Assembly (NCBI RefSeq): GCF_002019595.1
Contig: NZ_KV917369.1
Location: 282,458-346,457 of the forward strand
Source of the DNA: Priestia abyssalis
GTDB taxonomy: Bacteria > Bacillota > Bacilli > Bacillales > Bacillaceae_H
Length of the DNA stretch: 64,000 nt
Reading direction: 5' to 3'
The first letter of the stretch is position 1. Each line of letters begins with the position of its first letter. The position numbers were made by a program, and so were the translations under genes. The notes under the pieces are model-generated. The model was given only the letters and a program-made list of their open reading frames with translations. It made no database searches and was not told the origin of the DNA. This document shows positions 53,201 to 62,950 of the stretch, piece after piece.

Positions 53201-53722
53201 GAGAAGTTGGTCGGTACCGGACAACATGCATTGCCTGCAGGCGTGCTGTATTTCCATGTTCACAATCCGATGATCAACAGCTCAAAAGCATTGACGTTGG
53301 ATGAGATTGAAGAGGAAATTTTTAAACGTTTTAAAATGAAAGGCTTGCTTCTTGGCGATGAGGAAGCGGTTCGCCTTATGGATCAGACGCTCGAGACGGG
53401 ACATTCCCGCATTGTTTCCGCCGGTTTGAAAAGAGGCGGAGGCTTTTATTCAAATTCATCCATAGCGGGTGAGCAGCAGTTCGCTGATTTAAGGAAGCAT
53501 ATTAGGAAACAGTTTACGGATATTGGTACGAAGATTACGGATGGAGTCATTGACATTTCCCCTTATAAGTTAAAGGAAAAGACTCCTTGTGAATTTTGTT
53601 CGTTCCGTTCCGTTTGCCAGTTTGACCAATCGATGGAGAAACATGATTATCGTCATTTGAAGGTAGAAAAACCAGAGATTATTTTAGAAAAAATAAGACA
53701 GGAGGGAGATGGCCATGAGTAA
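50222..53722 (+). CDS. addB: ATP-dependent helicase/nuclease subunit B
   Basis: Subunit of the AddAB complex, which processes double-strand breaks to 3' overhangs for RecA after recognising Chi. The 1166-residue length equals that of the B. subtilis protein. P-loop GRSGSGKT (8-15), degenerate helicase body, and a RecB-type nuclease domain with RIVDYKSSDKA. An iron-sulfur cluster is indicated by FQACPYAHF and the C-terminal CEFCSFRSVC (C-x2-C-x5-C). ATG 50222 was chosen because GGGGG ends 6 bases before it. It overlaps addA by 8 bases. Confidence 0.97.
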   Translation: MAIQFLLGRSGSGKTNYCLNEIVETLRQEPLGPPVIYIVPEQMTFQSEYSLIQTPGLKGMMRAQVFSLTRLAWRVLQEVGGMSRYHIDNTGINMLLRKSIEKHKQELKIFATASEKPGFIDHLERMLTEFKRYCLEAEALAHKEGELLADSQKVLGDKFHDLQIIYAELEKQLLHKYVDSEDYLRLLAEKMPYSSYLKNASIYIDGFYSFTPQELEVIAVLMKTCPSVTIALTADRDYEYELPHEMDLFHITAQTYHVLHQMAREHQVEIKEAIILNKTKRFEAAPGLAHLEKYFDDRPTVPFNEPVDDIQLLPAVNRRAEVEGVAREIRELVREKDFRYRDIALVVRNGQDYDDLIQTIFQDYEIPYFQDRKRAMVHHPLIEFIRASLEAANGVWRYETIFRSVKTDLLFPLDANVPLLREEMDRFENYVLRYGIQGTKWTMDERWTYRRYRSLEDMDIPQTDEEREFEEKINELRQLIVTPLKQLQDSLKKAKSGQAMCEALYAYLTKLNIPEKLERWRDEAEQQGDLDTSREHAQAWQAIIGLLDQFVEMMGEEKVSTALFTSVIETGLDAMQFALVPPAIDQVLVASFERSRFSNIKATFILGVNEGVIPAKPQEDGILSDQEREYLWQSGFKVAPSSKRQLFDEPFYIYSAFVSPSERLYITYPLANEEGKTLLPSVMIGRLKDMFPLLKEKFLMQEPAELVVEEQIQYVSNPLMTLTYLSGQLQAWKRHYPIDDVWWDAYNFYVGDEDWNAYSQKVLNSLFYRNEVKGLSKETSTHLYGKHIQASVSRMEKFQACPYAHFASHGLRLKERKVFRLEAPDIGELFHAALKMMAEQLRENQKDWRHLTKRECEQLSHHVVDELAPKLQNEILLSSNRHHYLKHKLQQIIERASLVLSDHAKASGFVPIGLELAFGPEQQLPAMQFTLPNGSTMELIGRIDRVDKAEGSNGLLLRIVDYKSSDKALNLVEVYYGLALQMLAYLDVVITYAEKLVGTGQHALPAGVLYFHVHNPMINSSKALTLDEIEEEIFKRFKMKGLLLGDEEAVRLMDQTLETGHSRIVSAGLKRGGGFYSNSSIAGEQQFADLRKHIRKQFTDIGTKITDGVIDISPYKLKEKTPCEFCSFRSVCQFDQSMEKHDYRHLKVEKPEIILEKIRQEGDGHE

Positions 53723-56700
53723 ATGGATACCAAAACCAGAGGGAAGCCAGTGGACCGATGATCAATGGAAAGCCATTGCCGCCTCTGGACAGGATATTCT
53801 TGTCGCAGCAGCGGCAGGATCAGGCAAAACGGCCGTTCTTGTAGAACGGATTATTAAAAAGCTCGTATCGAATGAAAATCCAATCGATGTAGATCGTTTG
53901 CTTGTTGTGACATTTACGAATGCGTCTGCTGCGGAAATGCGTAATCGAATCGGGGAGGCCATTGAAAAGGAATTGAAGAAAAATTCCTCCTCTCTTCATT
54001 TGCGGCGACAGTTAAGTTTGTTAAACCGTGCTTCCATTTCAACGCTGCATTCTTTCTGTTTGGAAGTCATTCGAAAATTTTATTATATGATCGATTTAGA
54101 TCCGGGGTTTCGCATTGCGGATGATACAGAAGCCGAATTAATTCGGGAAGAAGTGCTGGATGAGTTATTTGAAGAGCAATATAGCATCAAGAACAATGAG
54201 CGTTTTTTTGAGGTGATCGATCGTTACACGAGCGACCGCAGTGATAATGATATCCAAGTGATTGTGCGGAAACTATATGATTTTGCGCGTTCCAACCCGA
54301 ATCCGGACCTTTGGTTGGAGCAATTGATTCGCCAATATGAGGTGACGGATGAGATGACGGTGGATTCATTGCCGTTTGTCCGTTTTTTGCTGGATGATGT
54401 GCGTATGCAGCTTCAAGGTATTGAAGCATTGCTGCAAGAAGCGTTGGAACTGACTAAAGTTCCAGGGGGACCTGCGCCAAGGGCAGTTAATATAGAAGAT
54501 GATTTCCGCCAAGTTCAAGGATTGGTCCATGCGTCCGAGACATCCTTTTCTTTACTGCATGAACAATTTCAGTCCCTTTCTTTTTCCAGACTGAAGTCAT
54601 GTAAAGGCGATGAGTTTCACCCCGAACTCCTCGATAAAGTGTCTGATTTAAGGAAAAGCGCCAAAACATCACTGGAAAAGATGCAAAGTGAATTGTTCAA
54701 CCGTCCGCTTCATGCTTATTTAGAAGACTTGAAAACGATGAAGCCCATCATTGAAACACTGGTGTTTATCGTTTTGGAATACGGAAAAAGGTATGAAGCA
54801 GTAAAAAAAGAGAAAGGGCTTGTCGATTTTTCCGATTTGGAGCATTACTGCCTGCAAGTGTTACGAGACGACGAACAGGGGGGACAAGCCCTCGTTCCTT
54901 CGGAAGTTGCGAAGCAATATCGAGTACAGTTTACGGAAGTATTGTTGGATGAGTATCAAGATACGAATATGGTTCAAGAATCGATTATTCAGCTTATTAC
55001 AAAAGATGAAGAAGAAACAGGAAATCTGTTCATGGTCGGCGACGTGAAACAGTCGATTTACCGCTTCCGCTTGGCTGAACCCTTCTTATTTTTAAGCAAA
55101 TACAAGCGATTTACTCAAGACGGAGAACATTCAGGCTTACGAATTGATTTAAATAAAAACTTTCGCAGCCGTTCACAGGTGCTGGATGCAACGAACTTTG
55201 TGTTTCAGCAAATCATGGATGAGGCTGTGGGAGAAATCGAATATGACGATGATGCTTCTTTAAAACTTGGTGCCAGTTATCCGAAAGTAGAGGGAATGGA
55301 AACAGAATTGCTCCTTGTCACGAAAGAAGGGGCGGAGGTTTCTGCTGAGCTGGACGAAGAGTCCGAACAGGGAAGCGGGGCATTTTCGGATGCAGAACTG
55401 GAGACAGCTCAACTTGAGGCAAGAGTAATGGCGCGAAAAATAAGGGAAATGGTTCAAAATCGCTTCCAAGTGTATGATCGTGCATTAGACCGAATGCGCA
55501 ATGTCACGTATCGGGATTTTGTCATTTTGCTTCGCTCCATGCCGTGGGCTCCCCAAATCATGGAAGAATTTAAGCAGCATGGAATCCCGCTTTATGCGGA
55601 CTTGGCAAAAGGTTATTTTGATGCGACGGAAGTTACAATCATGATGTCCCTATTGCAAGTCGTGGATAATCCGTACCAAGACATTCCGCTTGCGGCCGTG
55701 CTTCGTTCTCCAATCGTCGGCATGAGTGATGAAGAATTGGCGGTTATCCGATTAGCGGATAAAAAAGGAACTTACTATGAAGCGCTTAAGGCTTTTATGG
55801 CAACATCTGACGAGAGTAATGTTATTTATCAGAAAGTGTCCCGTTTATATGAATCATTGCAAGTATGGCGTACACAGGCTCGTCAAGGAGCGCTGTCTTC
55901 TCTTATTTGGCAGCTGTACCGTGATACTGGCTTCTTTGAATTTGCCGGCGGCTTGCCGGGTGGAAAGCAAAGACAAGCCAATTTGAGGGCGTTGTATGAT
56001 CGCGCACGCCAATATGAATCGACCTCATTTAGAGGGCTGTTCCGCTTCTTGCGTTTTATTGAAAGAATGCGGGATCGCGGGGATGACCTGGGCACGGCCA
56101 GAGCTCTAGGAGAGCAGGAAGATGTCGTACGGCTGATGACCATTCACAGCAGTAAAGGTCTGGAGTTCCCAATCGTCTTCGTGGCGGGACTTTCCAGGCA
56201 GTTTAATATGATGGATTTACATCAATCGTATTTATTTGACAAAGAATTGGGATTTGGGTCCAAGCTTGTGAACCCTAAACTGAGAATCAGTTACCCGACG
56301 CTGCTTCAGCAGACGATTAAACGAAAAATGAAAAAAGAAACCATGGCAGAGGAAATGCGGGTTTTATATGTGGCGTTGACCCGTGCAAAAGAAAAGCTCA
56401 TATTGGTCGGCACCGTCAATCATTTTGCTAATACCTTAACAAAGTGGAAGAGTGTCTTAGCCCATCCCGATTGGGTGTTGCCAATCCATGTAAGAGCACA
56501 GGCAAAATGCTATTTGGATTGGGTTGGGGCTTCTGTCATTCGCCACAAGAGCGGGGAACAGTTATTAGGAGAAGCGGCAGAGGCCACTGTATTGCCTGAA
56601 GTCCATGAACATCCGTCATCATGGAAACTGGAGGTCATTCAAGCCTCCAATCTTGTCGATGAATCCCACCAGGAGCAGCATCACCATGAAGAGCTGCTGG

Positions 56701-57473
56701 AAGCATTGAAGCAAGGAAGGGCCGTTCCGATCGAGAGCGAGAAAAAAGACGAAATTAAAAGAAGGCTTGAATGGAAATACGGCTTCCAAGCGGCAGCCGT
56801 TCACCGGTCCAAACAATCTGTATCTGAAATGAAGCATCAGCATCAATTAACGGAGGACAGCAGTGATGATGCGTTCATCCGAAAGGTGAGAGCCCCGCTT
56901 GTCGACCGTCCGAGATTCATGCAGGAAAAGTCTTTAACGGCAGCGGAGAGAGGAACGGCGATGCACCTTGTTATGCAGCATGTCTCATTGCACCAAGAGG
57001 TAACAGCTGATGATGTAAGGGAGCTGGTGGCTTCGATGGTGACGAGGGAACTTCTTACAACAGAGCAAGCGGATGAAATCGATTTTGAAAGTATCTCGGC
57101 GTTTTTTAAGACAGATCTTGGAAAAAGGCTGCAATATGCCAAACATGTCTATCGTGAAATGCCGTTCAGTTTATACGTTCCGGCTTCCGAGGCCTATGCG
57201 ACGTGGAGTGCTCCCCAGGAAGAAGCGGTTCTAGTGCAGGGTGTCATTGACTGTTTATTTGAAGACGATGAGGGCATTGTATTAATTGACTTTAAAACAG
57301 ACAACATTTCCGAACGGTTTGAAGGAGATTTTGAGCGGGCTAAGCCGTTCTTGCTGAATCGTTATGAAATGCAAGTAAGCCTATATGCCAAAGCGGTCGA
57401 GCATACGTTGAATCGCCCGGTGGCAGCTCGTTATTTGTACTTTTTTGATGGCAGCCAAGTGATTGAAGTATAA
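53715..57473 (+). CDS. addA: ATP-dependent helicase/nuclease subunit A
   Basis: Motor and nuclease subunit of AddAB, 1252 residues. Superfamily 1A helicase motifs: AAAGSGKTAVLVERI, TFTNASAAEMRNRI, DEYQDTNMVQ, RVLYVALTRAKEKL. The C-terminal nuclease motif is IVLIDFKTDN. It moves 3' to 5' along DNA with AddB. ATG 53715 lies 8 bases after GGAGGG; an in-frame ATG 53709 is too close to it. The gene is translationally coupled to addB. Confidence 0.97.
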   Translation: MSKWIPKPEGSQWTDDQWKAIAASGQDILVAAAAGSGKTAVLVERIIKKLVSNENPIDVDRLLVVTFTNASAAEMRNRIGEAIEKELKKNSSSLHLRRQLSLLNRASISTLHSFCLEVIRKFYYMIDLDPGFRIADDTEAELIREEVLDELFEEQYSIKNNERFFEVIDRYTSDRSDNDIQVIVRKLYDFARSNPNPDLWLEQLIRQYEVTDEMTVDSLPFVRFLLDDVRMQLQGIEALLQEALELTKVPGGPAPRAVNIEDDFRQVQGLVHASETSFSLLHEQFQSLSFSRLKSCKGDEFHPELLDKVSDLRKSAKTSLEKMQSELFNRPLHAYLEDLKTMKPIIETLVFIVLEYGKRYEAVKKEKGLVDFSDLEHYCLQVLRDDEQGGQALVPSEVAKQYRVQFTEVLLDEYQDTNMVQESIIQLITKDEEETGNLFMVGDVKQSIYRFRLAEPFLFLSKYKRFTQDGEHSGLRIDLNKNFRSRSQVLDATNFVFQQIMDEAVGEIEYDDDASLKLGASYPKVEGMETELLLVTKEGAEVSAELDEESEQGSGAFSDAELETAQLEARVMARKIREMVQNRFQVYDRALDRMRNVTYRDFVILLRSMPWAPQIMEEFKQHGIPLYADLAKGYFDATEVTIMMSLLQVVDNPYQDIPLAAVLRSPIVGMSDEELAVIRLADKKGTYYEALKAFMATSDESNVIYQKVSRLYESLQVWRTQARQGALSSLIWQLYRDTGFFEFAGGLPGGKQRQANLRALYDRARQYESTSFRGLFRFLRFIERMRDRGDDLGTARALGEQEDVVRLMTIHSSKGLEFPIVFVAGLSRQFNMMDLHQSYLFDKELGFGSKLVNPKLRISYPTLLQQTIKRKMKKETMAEEMRVLYVALTRAKEKLILVGTVNHFANTLTKWKSVLAHPDWVLPIHVRAQAKCYLDWVGASVIRHKSGEQLLGEAAEATVLPEVHEHPSSWKLEVIQASNLVDESHQEQHHHEELLEALKQGRAVPIESEKKDEIKRRLEWKYGFQAAAVHRSKQSVSEMKHQHQLTEDSSDDAFIRKVRAPLVDRPRFMQEKSLTAAERGTAMHLVMQHVSLHQEVTADDVRELVASMVTRELLTTEQADEIDFESISAFFKTDLGKRLQYAKHVYREMPFSLYVPASEAYATWSAPQEEAVLVQGVIDCLFEDDEGIVLIDFKTDNISERFEGDFERAKPFLLNRYEMQVSLYAKAVEHTLNRPVAARYLYFFDGSQVIEV

Positions 57474-57549
57474 CAGATTAAAAAGCAATTCTTGCAGTTT
57501 ATCAGAGACTTATAGGGAGTCTCACATTATAAGAGAAATGTGTAGTGTA

Positions 57550-57576
57550 AAGGGTGGCCGGAAGTCGGCCGCCCTT
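57550..57576 (+). terminator. Hairpin between addA and sbcD
   Basis: AAGGGTGGCCG (57550-57560) pairs with CGGCCGCCCTT (57566-57576). A GC-rich stem with no long T-run; it may only partly stop transcription, letting sbcDC be co-transcribed. Confidence 0.6.
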
Positions 57577-57637
57577 CTGCTGTGTGTCATATGATAAAAT
57601 ACAAGTCAAAAGGGATTTGAAGAGGGGGAAGGAATAC

Positions 57638-58822
57638 GTGCGGATTTTGCATACAGCCGATTGGCATTTGGGGCGAACACTTGAAGGACGCAGTCGCCTT
57701 GAGGAGCAAGCACAGTTTTTGGACGAGCTGGCAGAAATCGTCGAAAAAGAAAAAATAGATGTCGTATTGATGGCAGGGGATGCTTTTGATACGGTGAATC
57801 CGCCTGCAGCGGCTGAACAGCTTTTTTATGAAAGTCTATCGCGGTTATCCAATAAAGGAAGCAGACCTGTGGCGGTTATTTCAGGAAATCATGACAGCCC
57901 GGATCGGCTCGCCGCAGCCACGCCTTTGGCAAGAGACCAAAATATTACTTTACTCGGCTTGCCGACAACGAATATTCAATCCATTCATATTCCGACAACG
58001 GGAGAATTGCTTGAAGTAGCTGCATTGCCGTATCCATCGGAATCGCGCTTAAAAGAACTTTTATCTGCTGAAAATGATGAACTGGCGATTCGAAACTCAT
58101 ATGACCAGCGAATTCAGGGGATTTTTCAAGCGATGAGCAGCCAATTTTCACGGAATGCCGTTCATGTCGCGATGAGCCATATTTATGTAGCGGGAGGAAG
58201 CTCAACCGACTCGGAGCGTCCGATTGAGGTAGGGGGTGCTTATACGGTAGCGGCAACAAGTCTTCCTGAGGCTGCACAATATGTAGCGCTCGGACATTTG
58301 CATCGACCTCAAAACATTAAGCGGGCCCATACAACCGCCCGTTATTCCGGCTCACCTTTAGCTTACAGTTTTTCGGAGTCAGGCTATACGAAATCCGTGA
58401 CGATTGTAGATGCGAAACCCCACGCTCCTATTGAATTGACGGAAGTGTATTTAACAAGCGGCAAGCCGCTTGTTAGATGGAAGGCGAAAAACGGGTTGAT
58501 GGAAGTGTATAACTGGATTGACGAGGGGCGGGACAGACAAGCGTGGATCGACCTTGAAGTTCATTTAAAAGATGCACTGTCCATTGAAGAAATTCATCGG
58601 CTGCGCAAGTTGCACAGCGGCTTTGTTCACATTCGCCCGGTATTTGAAGAGGAGGAAGAACATGAAACACCGGATACTGCTCGAAATCTTCCAATTGACG
58701 AGTTATTCAAACGTTTTTACGGGCGCCAAACGGGGGGAGCACAGCCGGATGATGAGCTGATTCAATTATTTTTATCACTCGTTCATGAAGAATCATCAAC
58801 TGGGGAGGAGGAAGAAGCATGA
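57638..58822 (+). CDS. sbcD: Exonuclease SbcCD subunit D
   Basis: Mn-dependent nuclease subunit (Mre11 homologue) that cuts hairpins and blocked DNA ends, 394 residues. Phosphoesterase motifs: HTADWHLGRTLEG, AGDAFDTVNPP, SGNHDSPDRLA, ALGHLHRPQ. I chose GTG 57638, with AGGGGGAAGG before it, which gives VRILHTADWHLG as in B. subtilis; an upstream extension has no support. It overlaps sbcC by 4 bases. Confidence 0.95.
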   Translation: MRILHTADWHLGRTLEGRSRLEEQAQFLDELAEIVEKEKIDVVLMAGDAFDTVNPPAAAEQLFYESLSRLSNKGSRPVAVISGNHDSPDRLAAATPLARDQNITLLGLPTTNIQSIHIPTTGELLEVAALPYPSESRLKELLSAENDELAIRNSYDQRIQGIFQAMSSQFSRNAVHVAMSHIYVAGGSSTDSERPIEVGGAYTVAATSLPEAAQYVALGHLHRPQNIKRAHTTARYSGSPLAYSFSESGYTKSVTIVDAKPHAPIELTEVYLTSGKPLVRWKAKNGLMEVYNWIDEGRDRQAWIDLEVHLKDALSIEEIHRLRKLHSGFVHIRPVFEEEEEHETPDTARNLPIDELFKRFYGRQTGGAQPDDELIQLFLSLVHEESSTGEEEEA

Positions 58823-61800
58823 AACCTATTACGTTAACCATTGCAGGGCTCCACAGCTTCCGCGAAAAACAAGTCATCGATTTTGAAACGCTTTGTGAAG
58901 GCGGGGTTTTTGGGATTTTTGGGCCGACGGGAAGCGGAAAGTCTTCCATTTTGGATGCGATGACATTGGCGTTATACGGAAAAGTAGAAAGAGCGGCCAA
59001 TAATACACAAGGAATTTTAAATCATGCAGAAAAAGAGCTGCACGTGGCGTTTACATTCGAGCTTGAAAATGCAGAGCAGAAATGCCGTTATACAGTAGAG
59101 CGAAGTTTTAAGCGTTCTGATGAGCTCCGGGTGAAATCGGCAACAAGCCGTTTGATTGAGGAACATGAAGAGCGATTTGTATTAGCTGATAAGACAAGCG
59201 ACGTGAATCAACAGGTACAGGAGCTTCTTGGATTGACGATTGATGATTTTACACGCGCAGTCGTGCTTCCTCAAGGAAAGTTTGCCGAGTTTTTGTCGTT
59301 AAAAGGCGTAGAACGCCGGCAAATGCTTCAACGCCTATTTAATTTAGAGCAGTATGGAGACCGCCTTAATAAACAGCTTCGCGAGAAAGTCCAGAAGCTA
59401 AACAGTGATCTTGATAAAATCAATGCAGAGCAGACAGGGCTGGGGGATGCATCGGCCGAGCGTTTAAAAGAAGCAGAAGAAGAAGTGGAAAATGGTGATC
59501 GGCTCCTTCAAAAAAGGGAAAAAGAGCTTTCAGACATTAACCGGCAATTCGAGCAGCACAAACAACTATGGGGATGGCAGCAAGAGCGGGAGGCCATTCA
59601 GGAGAAACTTCTCGTTTTAGAACAACAAAAACCAGCCCTTCAAGAAAAAGAGCAGGTTGTCGAGAGGGCGGAGCAGGCCGAAAGCCTAAAACCGTATATG
59701 GACGCATATGAGCAATACAAAAGCCGTTACATTCAAGCCGAAATGAATCTTCATCAGCTAAAGGAAAAACTGGACGAGATAAAGCAATCTTACGAACAAT
59801 CGATGGCGCTGTATCAAGAAAAAAGAGAAATTCGTTTGAAGGAAGAACCTGGATTAGCGGCTCGAAAGGAAAAGTTGGAACAAGCAAAAGAATGGCAGGT
59901 TTCGGTACAAAATTTAACGAAAGAAATTGATGATTTGCGTAAGCAGCAACAACTGCTGGAACAAGCTCTTCAACAAAAAAAAGAAGAATTGGAAAAAGCG
60001 GAACGTCTCTATGAAAGAGGAACAGAAAAGCAAAAGCAGCTGAAAGAAGAACTGAAGCAAACCGAAGTGGCAACAGAGTATCGCGAAAAGGTACAGCAGG
60101 CTTCTGCCGAAAAGCACAACCTCATTCGTCTTCAAGAGATGATGAAAGAAGCGATGGAGAGCCGCGAGACAAAACAAGAACAAGTAAAGGCAGCGGAGCG
60201 GGAAGCCGAACAGTTTCATGAAAAATATGAGGCTTTGTTAGAAAACGGGAAGACTTTATTTGAACGGGTCCAAGGGACGTATCATATTCTTTGTGAGCGT
60301 GAAAAGGAATTTGAACAGGCCGTTTTTAAGGTCGAAGGCGATGTTCAAATATTGAAGAATCAAGCGGAAAAGGAAAAAGCGCAACATTTGGCTTTGCAAC
60401 TGGCAGAAAAGTTAACGGAAGGTTCATCCTGCCCGGTTTGCGGTTCGACGGATCATCCCTCTCCTGTTCAGCATCAAGGCGTATCTCAAGTCAAAGAAAT
60501 CAAGGAGAGATTGGATAGAGCAGAACAGCTGTTTTTCGTCTTGCGAGAGGAGAAATCCCGATTTACTTCTTTAAAAGTGCAGCTTGAACAGACAGCACAG
60601 CAACTAACAGGTGAGCTTGAAGGCAAGGTGGGTAAAATCAGTATTTTATCCGCGATTGAGCCGTTAGCCGCTCTGACATCTGAAAATATTGAGGCTATTG
60701 TGCTTGTTATTCAAACAGAGACGAAATCGCTGCAACAGGATTATCTAAAGCTAAAAGAGGATGTTCAAGCTTTTATTCAACAGTTTCGAATGATCAAAAA
60801 CAAATACGAACAGGCCGCATCCCGTGTTTCGCTGTATGAAGCCGATTTACAGGAGCGAACAGAAAAACTGAACCAATTACAACACGATGTAGAACAGTCT
60901 GCAGCGAGTTGGAACGAACAGTTTGATCCATTTCGATTGGATGATATAGAACGTTTGCAGCAGGACATTACATCCAAAGATCGACAACAGCAGGAACTGA
61001 AAGAGCGAATTGAAAAGAGCATTCCCTTTTTAGAGGAGCAAGCAGAACTTATTAAACGTGTTACGGCAGAGAATAATGAACTGGAGCGTCAGCAAGTTGA
61101 ACTGGCGGCGCGACTCAGCGGGAAGCAGGAGCTATGTTCCGAGAAACAACTACAATTAAAAAACATCGTGGGCGGAGAGGATGCCCAAGTGCTGCTAGAA
61201 AAAACGGTTCGTATGATGGAGATGTTTTCTTCCGAAGAATCATCAGCATATGAAACATGGCAGCAAAATCAACTTGCATATCAGCAGCATGAAAGCCGTA
61301 CAAAAGCATTGGAGCAGTCTCTGCAAGAGCTGAAAAGCCACTATGAAGAAGCGAAGCAAACATGGAATCAAAAGCATAGCGAAACTTCATTTTCATCGAT
61401 TGAAGAGGTAAGACACGCCTTTATCGAAAAAGAAGAGCGAATATTGTTGAAAGAAACGATCCGTAAGTTTTGGGACAAACTAAAAGAGCACGAACATGCG
61501 ATGGCTCATTTGGAAGAGCGTTTGCAAGGATTGGTGTTAACCGAGGAACAATGGGAGGAGACGAAGAAGCTTCAACTGGAACTGCAAGCTGGCGTCCGTG
61601 AAGCGATGCAGGCAAAAGGAGCCGCTCAAAAAACACTTGAGGATCTTCAAGCCCGTCATGAGCGCTTTAAGGAGCTTGATGTGAAACGTGTTCATGTCGA
61701 ACATTTACTCTCCCAACACCAAAAACTGCAAAGTGTATTTAAAGGAAACAGCTTTGTGGAATTCATTGCCGAAGAACAGTTGATGAGCGTTAGCCGCGAT

Positions 61801-62217
61801 GCTTCCCAGCGTCTCGGTATTTTGACAAGGCAGAGATATGCCATTGAAGTAGATTCACAGGGAGGCTTTATCATGAGAGATGATGCAAATGGAGGAGTGA
61901 AGCGTCCGGTTACGACGCTGTCAGGAGGAGAAACATTTTTAACCTCTTTAGCGCTCGCGTTGGCATTATCGGCTCAAATCCAGCTGCGAGGAGAATATCC
62001 GCTTCAATTTTTCTTCCTTGATGAAGGGTTTGGGACACTTGATGCAGAGCTATTGGATACCGTGGTAACTTCCCTTGAAAAAATTCAATCGAACCAACTA
62101 TCTATAGGAGTTATTAGCCATGTACAGGAGTTAAGGGCAAGGCTGCCAAAGCGCCTTGTTGTAGAGCCGGCTGAGCCGTCGGGAAGAGGAACGAAAGTGA
62201 TGGTGGAAACACTGTAA
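58819..62217 (+). CDS. sbcC: Exonuclease SbcCD subunit C
   Basis: Rad50-type SMC ATPase partner of SbcD, 1132 residues. Walker A GPTGSGKSSILDAM near residue 35, two long coiled-coil arms rich in Glu, Lys and Gln, zinc hook CPVC at Cys538-Cys541 between them, then the C-terminal signature LSGGETFLTSL and Walker B FFLDEGFGTLD. The hook dimerises two complexes. It overlaps sbcD as ATGA. Many antisense frames over the coiled coil are shadows. Confidence 0.96.
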   Translation: MKPITLTIAGLHSFREKQVIDFETLCEGGVFGIFGPTGSGKSSILDAMTLALYGKVERAANNTQGILNHAEKELHVAFTFELENAEQKCRYTVERSFKRSDELRVKSATSRLIEEHEERFVLADKTSDVNQQVQELLGLTIDDFTRAVVLPQGKFAEFLSLKGVERRQMLQRLFNLEQYGDRLNKQLREKVQKLNSDLDKINAEQTGLGDASAERLKEAEEEVENGDRLLQKREKELSDINRQFEQHKQLWGWQQEREAIQEKLLVLEQQKPALQEKEQVVERAEQAESLKPYMDAYEQYKSRYIQAEMNLHQLKEKLDEIKQSYEQSMALYQEKREIRLKEEPGLAARKEKLEQAKEWQVSVQNLTKEIDDLRKQQQLLEQALQQKKEELEKAERLYERGTEKQKQLKEELKQTEVATEYREKVQQASAEKHNLIRLQEMMKEAMESRETKQEQVKAAEREAEQFHEKYEALLENGKTLFERVQGTYHILCEREKEFEQAVFKVEGDVQILKNQAEKEKAQHLALQLAEKLTEGSSCPVCGSTDHPSPVQHQGVSQVKEIKERLDRAEQLFFVLREEKSRFTSLKVQLEQTAQQLTGELEGKVGKISILSAIEPLAALTSENIEAIVLVIQTETKSLQQDYLKLKEDVQAFIQQFRMIKNKYEQAASRVSLYEADLQERTEKLNQLQHDVEQSAASWNEQFDPFRLDDIERLQQDITSKDRQQQELKERIEKSIPFLEEQAELIKRVTAENNELERQQVELAARLSGKQELCSEKQLQLKNIVGGEDAQVLLEKTVRMMEMFSSEESSAYETWQQNQLAYQQHESRTKALEQSLQELKSHYEEAKQTWNQKHSETSFSSIEEVRHAFIEKEERILLKETIRKFWDKLKEHEHAMAHLEERLQGLVLTEEQWEETKKLQLELQAGVREAMQAKGAAQKTLEDLQARHERFKELDVKRVHVEHLLSQHQKLQSVFKGNSFVEFIAEEQLMSVSRDASQRLGILTRQRYAIEVDSQGGFIMRDDANGGVKRPVTTLSGGETFLTSLALALALSAQIQLRGEYPLQFFFLDEGFGTLDAELLDTVVTSLEKIQSNQLSIGVISHVQELRARLPKRLVVEPAEPSGRGTKVMVETL

Positions 62218-62255
62218 GTTAAATAAGGATAAAAATCCAGCAGAAAGGCAGAAGG

Positions 62256-62561
62256 ATGATGGCAAAAAAAGAGCAGCTCGGAGCATGCGAATTATGCGGC
62301 AGAGAAGAAGTCATTCTTACCGTTCACCATTTAACACCGAAAGAAATGGGCGGTACGTTCGAGCCGACCGCTGACTTATGTATTCCGTGCCATAAGCAAA
62401 TTCATGCATTATACACGAATGCAGAGCTGGCTATTCGATTGAACACAATCGAGGCGCTTCAACACGATAAGCAGATCGCCTCTTTTTTAAAGTGGGTCCG
62501 CAAGCAGCCACCATCCAGGCTTCCGCGTATGAAAAAGTCGAATGAGCGAAAGAAAAAGTAA
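62256..62561 (+). CDS. yisB: HNH-type nuclease-like protein YisB
   Basis: A 101-residue protein with the ββα-metal (HNH) arrangement: CELCGR, LTVHHLTPKEMGG, DLCIPCHKQIH. Two Cys pairs bind structural zinc. In B. subtilis the same gene (hlpB/yisB) follows sbcC. Two ATG codons (62256 and 62259) are possible starts. A role in DNA repair is inferred from position. Confidence 0.88.
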   Translation: MMAKKEQLGACELCGREEVILTVHHLTPKEMGGTFEPTADLCIPCHKQIHALYTNAELAIRLNTIEALQHDKQIASFLKWVRKQPPSRLPRMKKSNERKKK

Positions 62562-62601
62562 GAAGATGACCCGCAAAAGCAAGCCTTTGCGGGTCATCTT
62601 C
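62562..62601. terminator. Bidirectional terminator between yisB and gerPF
   Basis: GAAGATGACCCGCAAA (62562-62577) pairs with TTTGCGGGTCATCTTC (62586-62601). It serves the converging transcripts. Confidence 0.8.
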
Positions 62602-62654
62602 ATTCATGTGTAAGCGAAGTGTGTTCTTTTACACTTCCTCATGTAAAAAGGCCA

Positions 62655-62870
62655 TTACGCATTGGCGGCATTATTTTGGTCAGCAATGTCCGGATCAAGT
62701 GTGTTGGTTGCAGATAACCCGTTGTTTGTAATAATGAAGTTACCGGTATTGCCTGCACCTGACCCGGAAGCTGATTTGGATGTTTCTTTTGGCGAGATAT
62801 AAAAAACATCTCCGAAGGTCACAATACCGCCTGCGTTGCCGATATTAACAGGACCAACAATTGCGGGCAT
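62655..62870 (-). CDS. gerPF: Spore germination protein GerPF
   Basis: A 71-residue member of the gerP operon, made in the mother cell and needed for germinants to pass the spore coat. Family features: MPAIVGPVNIGNAGGIVTFG, then YISPKETSKSASGSGAGNTG and a TNTLDPDIADQ-type ending. Last gene of the leftward operon. Sigma-K dependent expression is expected. Confidence 0.93.
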   Translation of the reverse strand: MPAIVGPVNIGNAGGIVTFGDVFYISPKETSKSASGSGAGNTGNFIITNNGLSATNTLDPDIADQNNAANA

Positions 62871-62950
62871 ATAATAACATCCTTTTTTAGAAAATGCGTT
62901 CTTGGTGATACTCTTAGTCTATGAAACTGACAGATAAACGTTCATTTCTT

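Noticed and set aside
59537..60219. Long antisense frames over sbcC
   Set aside because: They are explained by the Glu/Lys/Gln-rich coiled coil read in reverse, giving Leu/Phe/Ser-rich sequence.
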